From Methanoculleus marisnigri JR1 (lineage in GTDB: Archaea; Halobacteriota; Methanomicrobia; Methanomicrobiales; Methanoculleaceae): DNA of 64,000 nucleotides. The position numbers and the translations under genes are program-made. The stretch covers positions 1,048,695 to 1,112,694 of the forward strand of contig NC_009051.1 in the NCBI RefSeq assembly GCF_000015825.1. The letters are read 5' to 3'. Position 1 is the stretch's first letter; the number at the start of each line of letters is the position of its first letter. Under the pieces are notes generated by a model. It was not told the DNA's origin and made no database searches. It worked only from the letters and a program-made list of their open reading frames with translations. Shown one piece after another: positions 35,456-43,950 of this stretch.

Positions 35456-36636
35456 GCTACCAGTTCCCCGGTGAAGGCTTTTGACATTAAATTGTTTAAC
35501 AGAGAAGATTTTTCAACAGCAGATTTGTTTTGGATATCCCTTGTAACCTGAATACTTTGCGCAATTTTGGCAAATCTATTCTGAAGGTCTAAAGGAGGTA
35601 GAATAACATTAAGATCAGAAAGAATCTTCAAATTAATATTACGTTGCGCTGTTTCAGGGGCAGAATCCCATAAAATATTCTTGTAGTGTCTTAACATCAT
35701 TTCTGTAAATATTGGATTCGCTTTATCAGGCATTGGGCTTACTCCAACAACACTATCAGGAAAACAACTATCAAAATCTAAAATAGCGGTATCTCCAATA
35801 TTTGCTGCAATTGCTATAACAATTATCCCTTTTTTGAATAGTTTGCTGATTTTTAGACCCTCATCGTTAAGGGTTTGAGAAAAAGTGGTTAATCTGCCCC
35901 CACTTCGGGAAATGTCTCCGGTTTGAATGAAAGGATAAGATCCACCATAAAAGCGAGGCTCATTTCTCGGCCGATGTGAGAATTTACCTCTTTGGAGCAC
36001 TGCAATTGCATCCAGTTTCACAATATCCCACCCTTTTGGATTCGTCGCTGGGTCTCCAAACATCTCCAGAAACACGTTCTGCATCAGTTTCTGCGTCAGC
36101 GCATCCGCCTCCGCCCGCAGGCGCTGCGTTGCCTCTGTCTTCTCAAGAATGGCGACGATTTTGTACTGAGTTTCGATTGGAGGAAGGGGGATATAAACGT
36201 CTAACAGAGTCTTTGGGTTTACTCTTGGAAGGTTCGCACCTGACGATTTCGCATTAATCATACTCACGAACTCAGGCGTCCGTAAAAAATAGCCCAGGAA
36301 TTCTCTTATTAGCAGGTCGCTGTCCGGCTTAATGGGGATGATATCAGTGCTGCATACGCCAGCAAAATCAGGCAAATATACTTTGTTCAAATATGGCCTT
36401 AATTTACCGTACAATATGTGCTCTTCTGTGAACCCAAATTTGTTGCTCTTTATATCATCGCCAAGTGTTTCGGAAAAACTTACCAGTTGGCCTGTGTTGC
36501 TCTCGATGTTCTCCAGGCCAATATAGTTCTGAAGCTCTCCCCTCATTTCGTCAGGTGAAACTGCTTTATTATCAATTTTTGCGACCTCTTCTAGTTTCAC
36601 CAATCTCCATCCCTCAGGCAACTCCTTCTTCAGCAC
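35452..36636 (-). CDS. hsdS: Type I restriction-modification system, specificity subunit HsdS
   Basis: 394 aa DNA-recognition subunit. Two target-recognition domains: TRD1 (about 1-150, GWRLVKLEEVAKIDNKAVSP ... LPRVNPKTLLDVYIPLPP) and TRD2 (about 200-350, GWDIVKLDAIAVLQRGKFSHRP). They are separated by the conserved coiled-coil spacer (IETQYKIVAILEKTEATQRLRAEADALTQKLMQNVFLEMFGDP), with a second spacer at the C-terminus. The TRD DNA is strikingly AT-rich while the central spacer DNA (about 36030-36185) is GC-rich like hsdR/hsdM, the signature of domain shuffling. Confidence 0.96.
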   Translation of the reverse strand: MLKKELPEGWRLVKLEEVAKIDNKAVSPDEMRGELQNYIGLENIESNTGQLVSFSETLGDDIKSNKFGFTEEHILYGKLRPYLNKVYLPDFAGVCSTDIIPIKPDSDLLIREFLGYFLRTPEFVSMINAKSSGANLPRVNPKTLLDVYIPLPPIETQYKIVAILEKTEATQRLRAEADALTQKLMQNVFLEMFGDPATNPKGWDIVKLDAIAVLQRGKFSHRPRNEPRFYGGSYPFIQTGDISRSGGRLTTFSQTLNDEGLKISKLFKKGIIVIAIAANIGDTAILDFDSCFPDSVVGVSPMPDKANPIFTEMMLRHYKNILWDSAPETAQRNINLKILSDLNVILPPLDLQNRFAKIAQSIQVTRDIQNKSAVEKSSLLNNLMSKAFTGELVA

Positions 36637-36642
36637 TTCTCC

Positions 36643-39480
36643 TTACGCCCCCGCCGCAAACAATTCCCGCTCCAGCCCCTGACAGATGCCGATAAACGCC
36701 TTCAGATCGCCCTCGTCAAACATCGGCATCGGTGCAGTACTCCCAAAATTCGTGAATGGAGCGAGGAATAGATCGTCCATTTCTATACGCCTCTTACGCA
36801 TAAAAACGGTCTGAATCGTCCGGATGAAGTGAAGTTGATCGGCGGTGTAGTGCTTATTGCTCTCGATCATGTAGGTCTGAAACGCCTCTGCTATCTTCTC
36901 CTTAGGATCAGGCGCTTCATAGAGACCGAAGAGCGAGCGGATAAACTCGACCAGCGAGCCATACGGGTGACGCGGCGAGATCTGCAACATCTCTTCGGTG
37001 ACGTTCACTCCCGCCTCCGCCAGCGCCTCTTCGAGATCGTGAAGGTCGGCTTCGGTTATCGGGTCATCCCGGAGAATCTTCTGGATAACCGGGTTATGGT
37101 CGGCCAGCTCCGTCACCCGCTTCTCGACCTTCTCTCTGAATGCCACCACGTACTCCGGAGCATCCTCCTTGAGCGTCCAGAGCGTGCGCTGCTCGATGAT
37201 ATCCCCCATGTCGATGACGATCGGCTCATGCGCCTCCTTCGACATGTACTTCATGAGCGGGGCGATCTCCTCCACCAGCCCGATCGCATCCTCGAATGAC
37301 AGACCCTTCCAGAAGGCATGAGTCAGTACCTCGTCCAGCCGCTCCTCTTTTTCCTTCACAATATTGAGCGTGCGGGGGAGGTGATCGACCATCTCCCCGA
37401 TCTCCGGGGCCAATCGCTCGATCTCCTTCTCGTTGCCCTCCAGCACCGCCAGCCCCAGCCGCTCTGCTTTCACGGTGAAGGATGCCTCTTTGAGGTTCAC
37501 GCCGGTCTGGAAGCGCATGAGGGGCATGATCGTGGTCTTCAGGTTCTCCAGCGGGTCGAGCCCGACATTATCCCAGAGCTTCGGGGAGAGGGCTTTGGCG
37601 ATCTCCCGCTCGTGCTCCCGGACGGTTACCGAGTCCATCGGAAGCGAGCGGATATCCTCTTCGAGCCTCTGCCGGACGATCGCCGCCCGCTCGTCGTCGC
37701 CCTGCTCCAGGAGCCGCTCCAGTTGCTTCAGCCGAAGGAAGAAGATCCGGCTCGTGATGGCTTCGGTCGGCTCGTTCTTCACCCCTTCGGGATTCATATT
37801 CCAGTACTCGAAGTTATTCCAGAAGTCGAAGACCTTGAAGTACTCTTTATGCCCGTCCGGCAGCCATTCCCGGTGTTTGCACGCGCCATCCGACCGCGTC
37901 CCGCGCCCCAGCATCTGCCAGAACTTGATCTTTGAGAAGACGGGTTTGGCGAAGACCAGGTTGCAGACCTCCGGCACATCGATGCCGGTATCGAGCATAT
38001 CCACCGAGATCGCCACGCGGGGGAAGGACTCGTGTTCGAAGTCGTGGATGAGGGCCTCGGCGCGGGGGTCGTCCGAGACGATGATCCGCGCCAGCCGTCC
38101 TTTATATTCGGGATACAGGTCGTCGAACGCCTCATGCAGCCTTCGAGCGTGCTTCTTTGAGATGGCGAAGAAGATCGACTTTGCCGGAAGTGTCCCGGCC
38201 TGATCCATCTGGCATCCCTCCATGAACTCCCGCACGATCGCTTCGGACGTACCTTTGACGGCGACCTTCTTCTCCAGCTCTGTCCCTTCAAAGTTGATCT
38301 CGTACGGGTCGATCCCCTGCTCGATCAGCCGGTTGCGCTCGCTCTCCGTCAGGTCGGAAGGGTGGAGACCTTCGATCTGGAAGTGTGTCTGCGCTCCGAT
38401 GATGCTTTTGCGGAAGTCGACCAGGACGCCGTCCTTCACCGCCTCGTCATACGAGTAAAGCGCGGTCGGCATATTGTCGTTACAGTGGAAGAACCGGAAG
38501 GTGTCCCGGTCGACCAGTTCGGCAGGTGTTGCCGTCAGCCCGATCTGCATGGCGTCCAGGTAGGTGAAGACATCCCGCCACTTGTTGTAGATGCTCCGGT
38601 GCGCCTCGTCGGAGAAGATCAGGTCGAACTCTCCGGGGGAGATGAGGTTCTGCCCGTGCCTGTCCTTCTGGGTGTATATCTCCTGAAATGTCTGGATGGT
38701 AGAGACGTACAGCCGTTTTTCCTTATTGTAGATCCCGTGCAGGATCTTGTCCTTGGCCTCATGGGGGAAGAACTCCAGGAAGCCTTTATTCCACGCCTGA
38801 TCGCGGAGCGCCTTTCGGTCGGCGAGGAAGAGCACTTTCTGCGCCCGGTTCTCCTGGAGGAGGGCATCGATGATTGCCATCGCCACGCGGGTCTTGCCGG
38901 TCCCGGTCGCCATGACGATCAGCCCTTTGCGGTGACCTTTACGGATGTGCTCCAGCACGCGCTTGACGTTCTCGATGCTCTTTGAGCGGTCGACAATGCG
39001 GGTATTGATCTCGATCGATCGGGTGGGATCGATCTTCTGAATCTGGAAACGGAGCCGCTCCAGGTCTTTCTGCGCGTAGAAGCCCTTCAGCAGCCGGAGT
39101 GGGTAGCGCTCCCGATCCCAGAACCAGATCTCATAGCCGTTGGAGAGGAAGATGAAGACGTCTCTCCCGGTCTGCCGCTTGATGTCATCGGCGTACTGCT
39201 CCGCCTGCTTCTGTCCGATGAGCGGATCTTTCGAGGTGCGTTTGGCTTCGATAATGGCGAGCGGCGCGCCCAGGCTATCGAGCAGGAGGTAGTCGACGTA
39301 CTTGCTCTCCAGATCATTCTTCAGTGTCTCAGAGACGGTCTTATAGGAGCGTGCGAGAAAGTCGGATTGCTTGGTATCGACTTCGGGAATGACAGAAGCG
39401 CGGTTCATAACGTCCCAGCCCTGCTCGGCAAGGTAGACGTCGATTTTACTCTTCCGCGTCTGTAATTCGGTTAAGTCCAT
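36643..39480 (-). CDS. hsdR: Type I restriction enzyme HsdR (endonuclease + helicase)
   Basis: 945 aa. The N-terminal PD-(D/E)XK nuclease has Asp63 (KYVDYLLLD) and Glu78-x-Lys80 (IIEAKR). The SF2 translocase has Walker A ATGTGKT (191-197), DEAH at 291-294, GLTATP, and the motif VI LGRGTRSDG. A long helical C-terminal domain (about 600-945) binds the methyltransferase core, including the EcoEI_R_C-like end. All catalytic motifs are intact, so restriction should be active. First gene of the operon; its stop is 6 bases before the hsdS start codon. Confidence 0.97.
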   Translation of the reverse strand: MDLTELQTRKSKIDVYLAEQGWDVMNRASVIPEVDTKQSDFLARSYKTVSETLKNDLESKYVDYLLLDSLGAPLAIIEAKRTSKDPLIGQKQAEQYADDIKRQTGRDVFIFLSNGYEIWFWDRERYPLRLLKGFYAQKDLERLRFQIQKIDPTRSIEINTRIVDRSKSIENVKRVLEHIRKGHRKGLIVMATGTGKTRVAMAIIDALLQENRAQKVLFLADRKALRDQAWNKGFLEFFPHEAKDKILHGIYNKEKRLYVSTIQTFQEIYTQKDRHGQNLISPGEFDLIFSDEAHRSIYNKWRDVFTYLDAMQIGLTATPAELVDRDTFRFFHCNDNMPTALYSYDEAVKDGVLVDFRKSIIGAQTHFQIEGLHPSDLTESERNRLIEQGIDPYEINFEGTELEKKVAVKGTSEAIVREFMEGCQMDQAGTLPAKSIFFAISKKHARRLHEAFDDLYPEYKGRLARIIVSDDPRAEALIHDFEHESFPRVAISVDMLDTGIDVPEVCNLVFAKPVFSKIKFWQMLGRGTRSDGACKHREWLPDGHKEYFKVFDFWNNFEYWNMNPEGVKNEPTEAITSRIFFLRLKQLERLLEQGDDERAAIVRQRLEEDIRSLPMDSVTVREHEREIAKALSPKLWDNVGLDPLENLKTTIMPLMRFQTGVNLKEASFTVKAERLGLAVLEGNEKEIERLAPEIGEMVDHLPRTLNIVKEKEERLDEVLTHAFWKGLSFEDAIGLVEEIAPLMKYMSKEAHEPIVIDMGDIIEQRTLWTLKEDAPEYVVAFREKVEKRVTELADHNPVIQKILRDDPITEADLHDLEEALAEAGVNVTEEMLQISPRHPYGSLVEFIRSLFGLYEAPDPKEKIAEAFQTYMIESNKHYTADQLHFIRTIQTVFMRKRRIEMDDLFLAPFTNFGSTAPMPMFDEGDLKAFIGICQGLERELFAAGA

Positions 39481-39905
39481 ACGATTTCTCCACGCCGGGG
39501 AGAATAGGAGAATAACGAGCCCTATTCATTAGTTAGTAAAAACAGGCGTGTAAATAAGGGTTGTGAAATCTTCGTGACCGATCATCAAAATTGAAGGAAC
39601 TTTACTCGCCATTCTCCCTTGAGATTGGTATTAGGTCTTTTCTCCATCGTGAAAAAGAAATGATCTCAAATGTCTATGAGAGGTATGGCTTGTTATGCCT
39701 TGGAAAATATAGTACCAAGCCCTCTCTACTATTGTATCAGACTGAAGTGGTGTAAAATGTGAGTTTGAGGTTTCTCTACTATTATCCTCTGAATCAAGAA
39801 ATAAACAAATCTCTGGAGAGGGCTTCGACGGAGAACCTTTTTTATTCCTTTTAAAAAGGGTATCTATATATATAGGCGTGATTTATTTTGTGTCAGGGAG
39901 CTCTA
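39481..39905. promoter_or_regulatory. AT-rich divergent interval between hsdR and the PIN-like gene
   Basis: 425 bases without a convincing gene. Near the right end is a strong TATA, CTATATATATAGG (about 39861-39873), about 33 bases before the ATG at 39906, preceded by a CCTTTTT/AAAAAGG hairpin (about 39838-39859). A 10-bp inverted repeat, AAGCCCTCTC (39717-39726) and GAGAGGGCTT (39816-39825), encloses about 90 bases containing two near copies of TCTCTACTATT. hsdR promoter elements should lie at the left end. Confidence 0.5.
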
Positions 39906-42077
39906 ATGAGCAAAACATCTGCAGTAGGAATCAGTTGCCAAAAAGATGAATGTGGGGCAATAGATAATCAGACTTTAATTAAATTGTCTAATTTAACAAG
40001 GGGAAAGATTTTAGATAGAAGGAGGGATGTTAGGAGAAATATTATCTTGACAACCCTAGGTCAATACGACAAAGGTGAGATACTCGATTATCAAGAGTTA
40101 ATCGACAAAATCTATACGCTAACAAAATGTCACTTTGAGAAAGAACAAGTATTAGCCATACTATCAAATTTAGAAGATGAAGATATTGTAGAGAACATTG
40201 GTGAATTTACTTACCGACTTATCACCCAAGTTGACATCCCAGATATAAATGATTCGATAATGCCCGTTTGGAATGAATTCTTTCAAGAATATATATCGAA
40301 TCGTAAGATTAAGTACGACCCACATATCCATAAAAATGCTCAGGTAGCATTCAATGAAATTATTCTAAAGATTATATCTCAGTTTACGATATCAGAACCT
40401 TTTGAGAACCAAGTTGAGTCTATACCTATAGAAAATTTGCAATTGTTAATACATTCTGTTGTTAATAGCTTATTCTTCCCAAAAGACAAATTCAAAGACA
40501 AATTACAAGGATTACTACTTGAATATCTCACTTCTGAAGCATCTGAAAACCAAAACTTATTAGCGCTCATTTATAGTTGTTACGACGCATTGATAAATGT
40601 AAATTTGTTAAAATTAGAGCAGGATTTTAAAAATCTCGACATCAACTTTTCTGACCATGTAATGTTCCTACTTTTGGACACTAATTTCATTATAACACTA
40701 TTAACAAAAACCGATCCGAAACACTCATTGTCAGTTGCCTTAGTAAAACAATGTGCTAAGTCTGAAATACCTTTACTGTATAGTAACTTCACTAAAGCTG
40801 AACTAAACTCGTTAATAAGGTCTGTCCAAACGGAGTTGGCGTCATTAGGTGTTGCAAGTAAGAGATCACCAAGTGACAATCAATTAATTCTGGATTATTT
40901 TAAGCATTATCAAGAATATCGGACCTCTTGGAGTCAATATAGCGCATATCTGGATACATGGGAGTCAGTAATTCAAAAAAATTGGAATATTCAACTTCTT
41001 CCAGATAATATTGCAATAAAGAAAGACAACGCAATATATGAAGTTGTAAAAGTATCTTTGAAGACGTACGATGAAGCAGCACAGAAAGATCGATCTGAAA
41101 ATGGCATTGATAATCACTATAGACAAAAGTCTGAGGAATCTTACAATCACGATGCTTTTTCCGTGTCTTATGTTTTCAGATCTAAATCAAACTTCGAAAA
41201 AGATGGTAACTTTAAACCATATGGGCCGTGGTTCTTAAGTTACGATAACCGTCTTTCGATAATCAACAAAACAACATTAGCGAAATTCAATAAATACGGT
41301 TACGTAATTCAACCTAGGATTTTATTAAACTACCTGCATACGTTTACCAATGTTGCAATAGATGCAAACGAAGAAGAAGAGTTTGCACTTGCATTACTCC
41401 GTTACACGGCGAGAGTAACTTATCCAAAATTGACGTTAGATGAGTATTCTCAGCTTGTTGCGATTAAAATAGGCGTTGGAGAAGATAATTCTACAATCCT
41501 TAAAGAAATATTTCTTCAATCTCCACTGATTGAAGAATTACAGAGAGCTCTTGTGGATAAAGATTCAGGAGCAGCTGATCGCAAAGCAGCAGAGATTTTA
41601 AATTTAGCTAATGTTCAAGAAATGATGGAGAAAATAGGCTTCTCGCAAAAAGAAAAGAGTGATTATGATGAGAAAGTGAATCGATTACAATCTGTGCTTC
41701 GAAGATTAAGAGAAGAAACCAAAATAAAGGATGCCGAGATACAAATTTTACGAAACAACCCGACATATAATTATAATTATTACCAAAGTTTTTCGATTCA
41801 AAACAACGGCAATATAATTAACGTAAGCATGGACTTAGAATTAGATCCCGCTATACGGCAAAAATTTATTGCAATTGTTCAGTTGCTTGAATCCGAAAAA
41901 GCTTATGAATCAGAGTTAATTGAATTGCCCCCTTCAAAAATTGATGGAAAGAATGTTAAAGACTATTTGTGCAAGGTCTCTGAGAAGATCTCGCAATCTC
42001 CAATGACACAGGGGTTAAAGGAGATTTTACCAATAATCTCTTCAACGATTTCAATAATAAATGGCTTCATGTCATAA
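39906..42077 (+). CDS. AT-rich 723-aa protein with a PIN-like nuclease centre, candidate defence gene
   Basis: Layout: winged-helix-like N-terminus (about 1-110, LTRGKILDRRRDVRRNIILTTLGQ), helical region, then a PIN-like core with Asp258 (LLLDTNF), Glu299 (KAELNSL), Asp416 (HDAFSV) and Asp447 (SYDNRL), the usual acidic tetrad but with a long insertion. A coiled coil follows (about 580-620) and then an Asn/Tyr-rich linker and a C-terminal domain. Start: ATG 39906 with GGGAG upstream, rather than GTG 39888. Base composition is far more AT-rich than anything else in the window. Stand-alone, divergent from hsdR. Function inferred only. Confidence 0.75.
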   Translation: MSKTSAVGISCQKDECGAIDNQTLIKLSNLTRGKILDRRRDVRRNIILTTLGQYDKGEILDYQELIDKIYTLTKCHFEKEQVLAILSNLEDEDIVENIGEFTYRLITQVDIPDINDSIMPVWNEFFQEYISNRKIKYDPHIHKNAQVAFNEIILKIISQFTISEPFENQVESIPIENLQLLIHSVVNSLFFPKDKFKDKLQGLLLEYLTSEASENQNLLALIYSCYDALINVNLLKLEQDFKNLDINFSDHVMFLLLDTNFIITLLTKTDPKHSLSVALVKQCAKSEIPLLYSNFTKAELNSLIRSVQTELASLGVASKRSPSDNQLILDYFKHYQEYRTSWSQYSAYLDTWESVIQKNWNIQLLPDNIAIKKDNAIYEVVKVSLKTYDEAAQKDRSENGIDNHYRQKSEESYNHDAFSVSYVFRSKSNFEKDGNFKPYGPWFLSYDNRLSIINKTTLAKFNKYGYVIQPRILLNYLHTFTNVAIDANEEEEFALALLRYTARVTYPKLTLDEYSQLVAIKIGVGEDNSTILKEIFLQSPLIEELQRALVDKDSGAADRKAAEILNLANVQEMMEKIGFSQKEKSDYDEKVNRLQSVLRRLREETKIKDAEIQILRNNPTYNYNYYQSFSIQNNGNIINVSMDLELDPAIRQKFIAIVQLLESEKAYESELIELPPSKIDGKNVKDYLCKVSEKISQSPMTQGLKEILPIISSTISIINGFMS

Positions 42078-42139
42078 TTTACAAAATTTTACTCTTTCCA
42101 TTAATGCCCAATCTCCTTTCCCCAGCCAGATCTTCAATG

Positions 42140-42286
42140 TTAGACCTCGACGGCCTCCCGTGCCATCGCTATCGCCTCATCGACGGTCTCCCCGAAGGTG
42201 ACGCAGCCGGGAAGGGTCGGCACAATAACGGTATACCCGCCTTCCGGCTCTCTTCTGAGGAGGATACGGTAATTCAGACATCTCAT
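42140..42286 (-). pseudogene. hicB: HicB antitoxin, C-terminally truncated (copy a)
   Basis: 48 codons: MRCLNYRILLRREPEGGYTVI then VPTLPGCVTFGETVDEAIAMAREAVEV and stop. This is the HicB partial RNase H fold up to the first helix. The usual continuation (a second helix with IEGLLERGEEIP and an HTH or RHH end) is missing. A second copy at 43781-43921 is cut at the same residue. No hicA follows. Possibly a translated fragment, but not a complete antitoxin. Confidence 0.7.
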
Positions 42287-42464
42287 CGGATTGCACCCCT
42301 GCTCGTGAAGTACGTTACCCGGTGATGCATAAAGGGTATCCGTGCGGGTGTTACCCCGCAGTTGAGAACCCACGAAGAACACATTCACAGACGAGACAAC
42401 CGGCCAAGATCTGTTGGTCAAGTATTGTCACGACAAAGAGAGATGCTATTCTATCGGTGAGATC

Positions 42465-42677
42465 ATGAGGACGTTCACGGCTGTGCTCTACAGGGAAGAG
42501 GATATGTACGTCGCGGAGTGCTCGGAGGTCGGCACCGTCAGCCAGGGCAGGACGGTTGAAGAGGCGGTGGCCAACCTCAAAGAGGCTACGGAGCTGTACT
42601 TAGAAGAATTCCCGCTGGAAGATGGGAGGCGGCCGATCATCACGACGTTCGAGGTGGCCGAGGGTGCCCGGGCTTAA
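42465..42677 (+). CDS. hicB: HicB-type antitoxin
   Basis: 70 aa: MRTFTAVLYREEDMYVAECSEVGTVSQGRTVEEAVANLKEATELYLEEFP, the complete short HicB fold (strand-strand-strand-helix-strand). Antitoxin to the downstream HicA. The ATG at 42465 has GGTGA 4-9 bases upstream. The open frame continues 51 bases upstream without an SD. It overlaps the hicA start by 14 bases. Because that hicA is broken by a frameshift, this antitoxin is now an orphan. Confidence 0.85.
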   Translation: MRTFTAVLYREEDMYVAECSEVGTVSQGRTVEEAVANLKEATELYLEEFPLEDGRRPIITTFEVAEGARA

Positions 42678-42940
42678 ACCCATCTCAGGCGAGGCAGTGA
42701 TAAAGATACTCTCGAAACAGTATGGATTCATCGTAAGCGGGCAATCCGGGAGCCATGTTCGCCTTTCAAAAGAGACGCCCAACGGGAAAGTGCGACTGTC
42801 TGAAAGAAAGGAGTTTGAGCACCGCAAGGTGTGAGGTAGGGACAGTTGTCCCGCTGCACAACGAACTGAAGATCGGTACACTTCGCAGCGTCCTGAAGCT
42901 GGCGAAGATCGATCCTGAGGATTTTGCCCGGTATCTTTGA
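42664..42940 (+). pseudogene. hicA: HicA toxin split by a 46-bp insertion/frameshift
   Basis: From GTG 42664: PGLKPISGEAVIKILSKQYGF, then IVSGQSGSHVRLSKETPNGKV, normal HicA with the catalytic His in GSHVRL. The frame then enters RLSERKEFEHRKV and stops at 42834. The missing end, VGTVVPLHNELKIGTLRSVL and LKLAKIDPEDFARYL, follows in another frame to 42940. About 46 bases (42788-42833 or so) are extra; removing them restores a full HicA. The inserted peptide begins RLS like the segment before it, so a local duplication is possible. Confidence 0.85.
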
Positions 42941-43001
42941 GAGGGCCTTCTCGGCTGGCCGCAGGCCGCGCTGAACCTGTCCTGTATAACAGGTTGAAGT
43001 T

Positions 43002-43256
43002 TTACAACAGATCTCTAATCTCCTCCCGCTCAATCCCGGCCTGCTTGAGGATCTCCAGAAGCGTGCCGGTCGGATGGTCCCGCCCGTGCACCGGGACGAC
43101 GGCCCGGCGCTTTGTCTCCGGGTGATAAAAGAGGTGGTGGCTCCCTTTCACCCTACGTAGCGGTCGGTAGAGGATGAGCCCCTCGATCACCGGCCCCTTC
43201 TTTTTTAGAATCCTGGTAGCGGTCAGACACCCCCTGAACTGTCGGAACTCACTCAT
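43002..43256 (-). CDS. hicA: HicA-like toxin with an altered core
   Basis: 84 aa: MSEFRQFRGCLTATRILKKKG, then PVIEGLILYRPLRRVKGSHHLFYHPETKRRAVVPVHGRDHPTGTLLEILKQAGIEREEIRDLL, the standard HicA C-terminus with GSHH. Between KKKG and KGSHH there are about 8 more residues than in typical HicA. The DNA for this extra part contains a 23-bp stretch shared with 45793-45815. No hicB is next to it. It may be inactive. Divergent from the RelBE-like pair. Confidence 0.65.
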   Translation of the reverse strand: MSEFRQFRGCLTATRILKKKGPVIEGLILYRPLRRVKGSHHLFYHPETKRRAVVPVHGRDHPTGTLLEILKQAGIEREEIRDLL

Positions 43257-43282
43257 CTTTCCCTCGGCACATTCGCGTGCAA

Positions 43283-43311
43283 CATTGTAAATATGATAAG
43301 CACTTACAATG
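43283..43311 (+). promoter_or_regulatory. Inverted repeat operator of the RelBE-like pair
   Basis: CATTGTAA (43283-43290) and TTACAATG (43304-43311), a perfect 8-bp dyad with a 13-base AT-rich spacer, end 5 bases before the antitoxin ATG at 43317. Antitoxins of this class commonly autorepress through such dyads. The AT-rich spacer (ATATGATAAG) may include the TATA box. Confidence 0.65.
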
Positions 43312-43316
43312 CTATC

Positions 43317-43520
43317 ATGGCTGCAACCAAGAGGATTCCCGTCTCGGAAGGGATATGGGCGGAGATCTCCGAGCTGAAGCGCCCCGGCCAGACCTTCGAT
43401 GATCTCCTCTCGCAGATGGTCGAGCAGGAGAAGAAGCGCCGGTTCATCGAGGATATGGACCGCATCGAGGCCGAAGGGGATTTCGTGGAGCTGGAGTTTG
43501 ACGTTCCGGATACTGATTAA
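43317..43520 (+). CDS. RelB-like antitoxin
   Basis: 67 aa: MAATKRIPVSEGIWAEISELK then RPGQTFDDLLSQMVEQEKKRRFIEDMDRIEAEGDFVELEF. The N-terminal basic strand and helix match the small archaeal VapB/RelB-like antitoxins (RPGQTFDDLL is a frequent motif). The acidic C-terminal tail would wrap the toxin. Start at 43317; an in-frame ATG at 43293 lies inside the operator dyad, so it is unlikely. It overlaps the toxin start. Confidence 0.8.
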   Translation: MAATKRIPVSEGIWAEISELKRPGQTFDDLLSQMVEQEKKRRFIEDMDRIEAEGDFVELEFDVPDTD

Positions 43521-43782
43521 CAAAAAGGCCCTTGAGAGTATCCGGAGCCTCAGCGAGAAGAGCCGGCGGATAGTCATGGACAAGCTGAAAACCCTGCAGG
43601 ACGACCCGTATCCCGGCAGCGGTAAGGAGCGCCTGCACGTGCACGGGCGGGAAGATACCTATAGGCTGCATATCAGCCGGACATTCACGGCATTCTATCG
43701 CATCCATGAGCAGGAGCTGGAGGTTCATGTTCTTGCCGTGATGTCGATCGAGCAGGCGCACAAACGGTATGGATGGTTCTGA
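43498..43782 (+). CDS. RelE/ParE-superfamily toxin
   Basis: 94 aa from TTG 43498 (MTFRILINKKALESIRSLSEKS), with RRIVMDKLKTLQDDPYPGSGKERLHVHGREDTYRLHISRTFTAFYRIHEQELEVHVLAVMSIEQAHKRYGWF. The RelE fold signature is the DPYPG loop, YRLHISRTFTAFYRI and the C-terminal strand with AHKRYG. Ribosome-dependent mRNA interferase or related activity. The TTG is used because the frame has no ATG before the conserved region; CTG 43513 is an alternative. The toxin stop abuts the truncated hicB on the other strand. Confidence 0.82.
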   Translation: MTFRILINKKALESIRSLSEKSRRIVMDKLKTLQDDPYPGSGKERLHVHGREDTYRLHISRTFTAFYRIHEQELEVHVLAVMSIEQAHKRYGWF

Positions 43783-43921
43783 CGGCCTCCCGAGCCATCG
43801 CTATCGCCTCGTCGACGATCTCCCCGAAGGTGACGCAGCCAGGAAGGGTCGGCACAATAACAGTATACCCGCCTTCAGGCTCCTTGCGGAGGAGGATACG
43901 GTAATTCAGGCTTCTCATCAT
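43781..43921 (-). pseudogene. hicB: HicB antitoxin, C-terminally truncated (copy b)
   Basis: MMRSLNYRILLRKEPEGGYTV then IVPTLPGCVTFGEIVDEAIAMAREAV, nearly identical to copy a at 42140 and cut at the same residue. The frame then runs on as antisense of the RelE-like toxin. DNA identity to copy a is high over about 150 bp and extends past the start codon (shared GCTCGTGAA at about 43934). Thus a truncated hicB was duplicated around the RelBE-like pair, or two such fragments recombined. Confidence 0.75.
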
Positions 43922-43950
43922 ATTATAACCCCGCTCGTGAATGGTACAGG

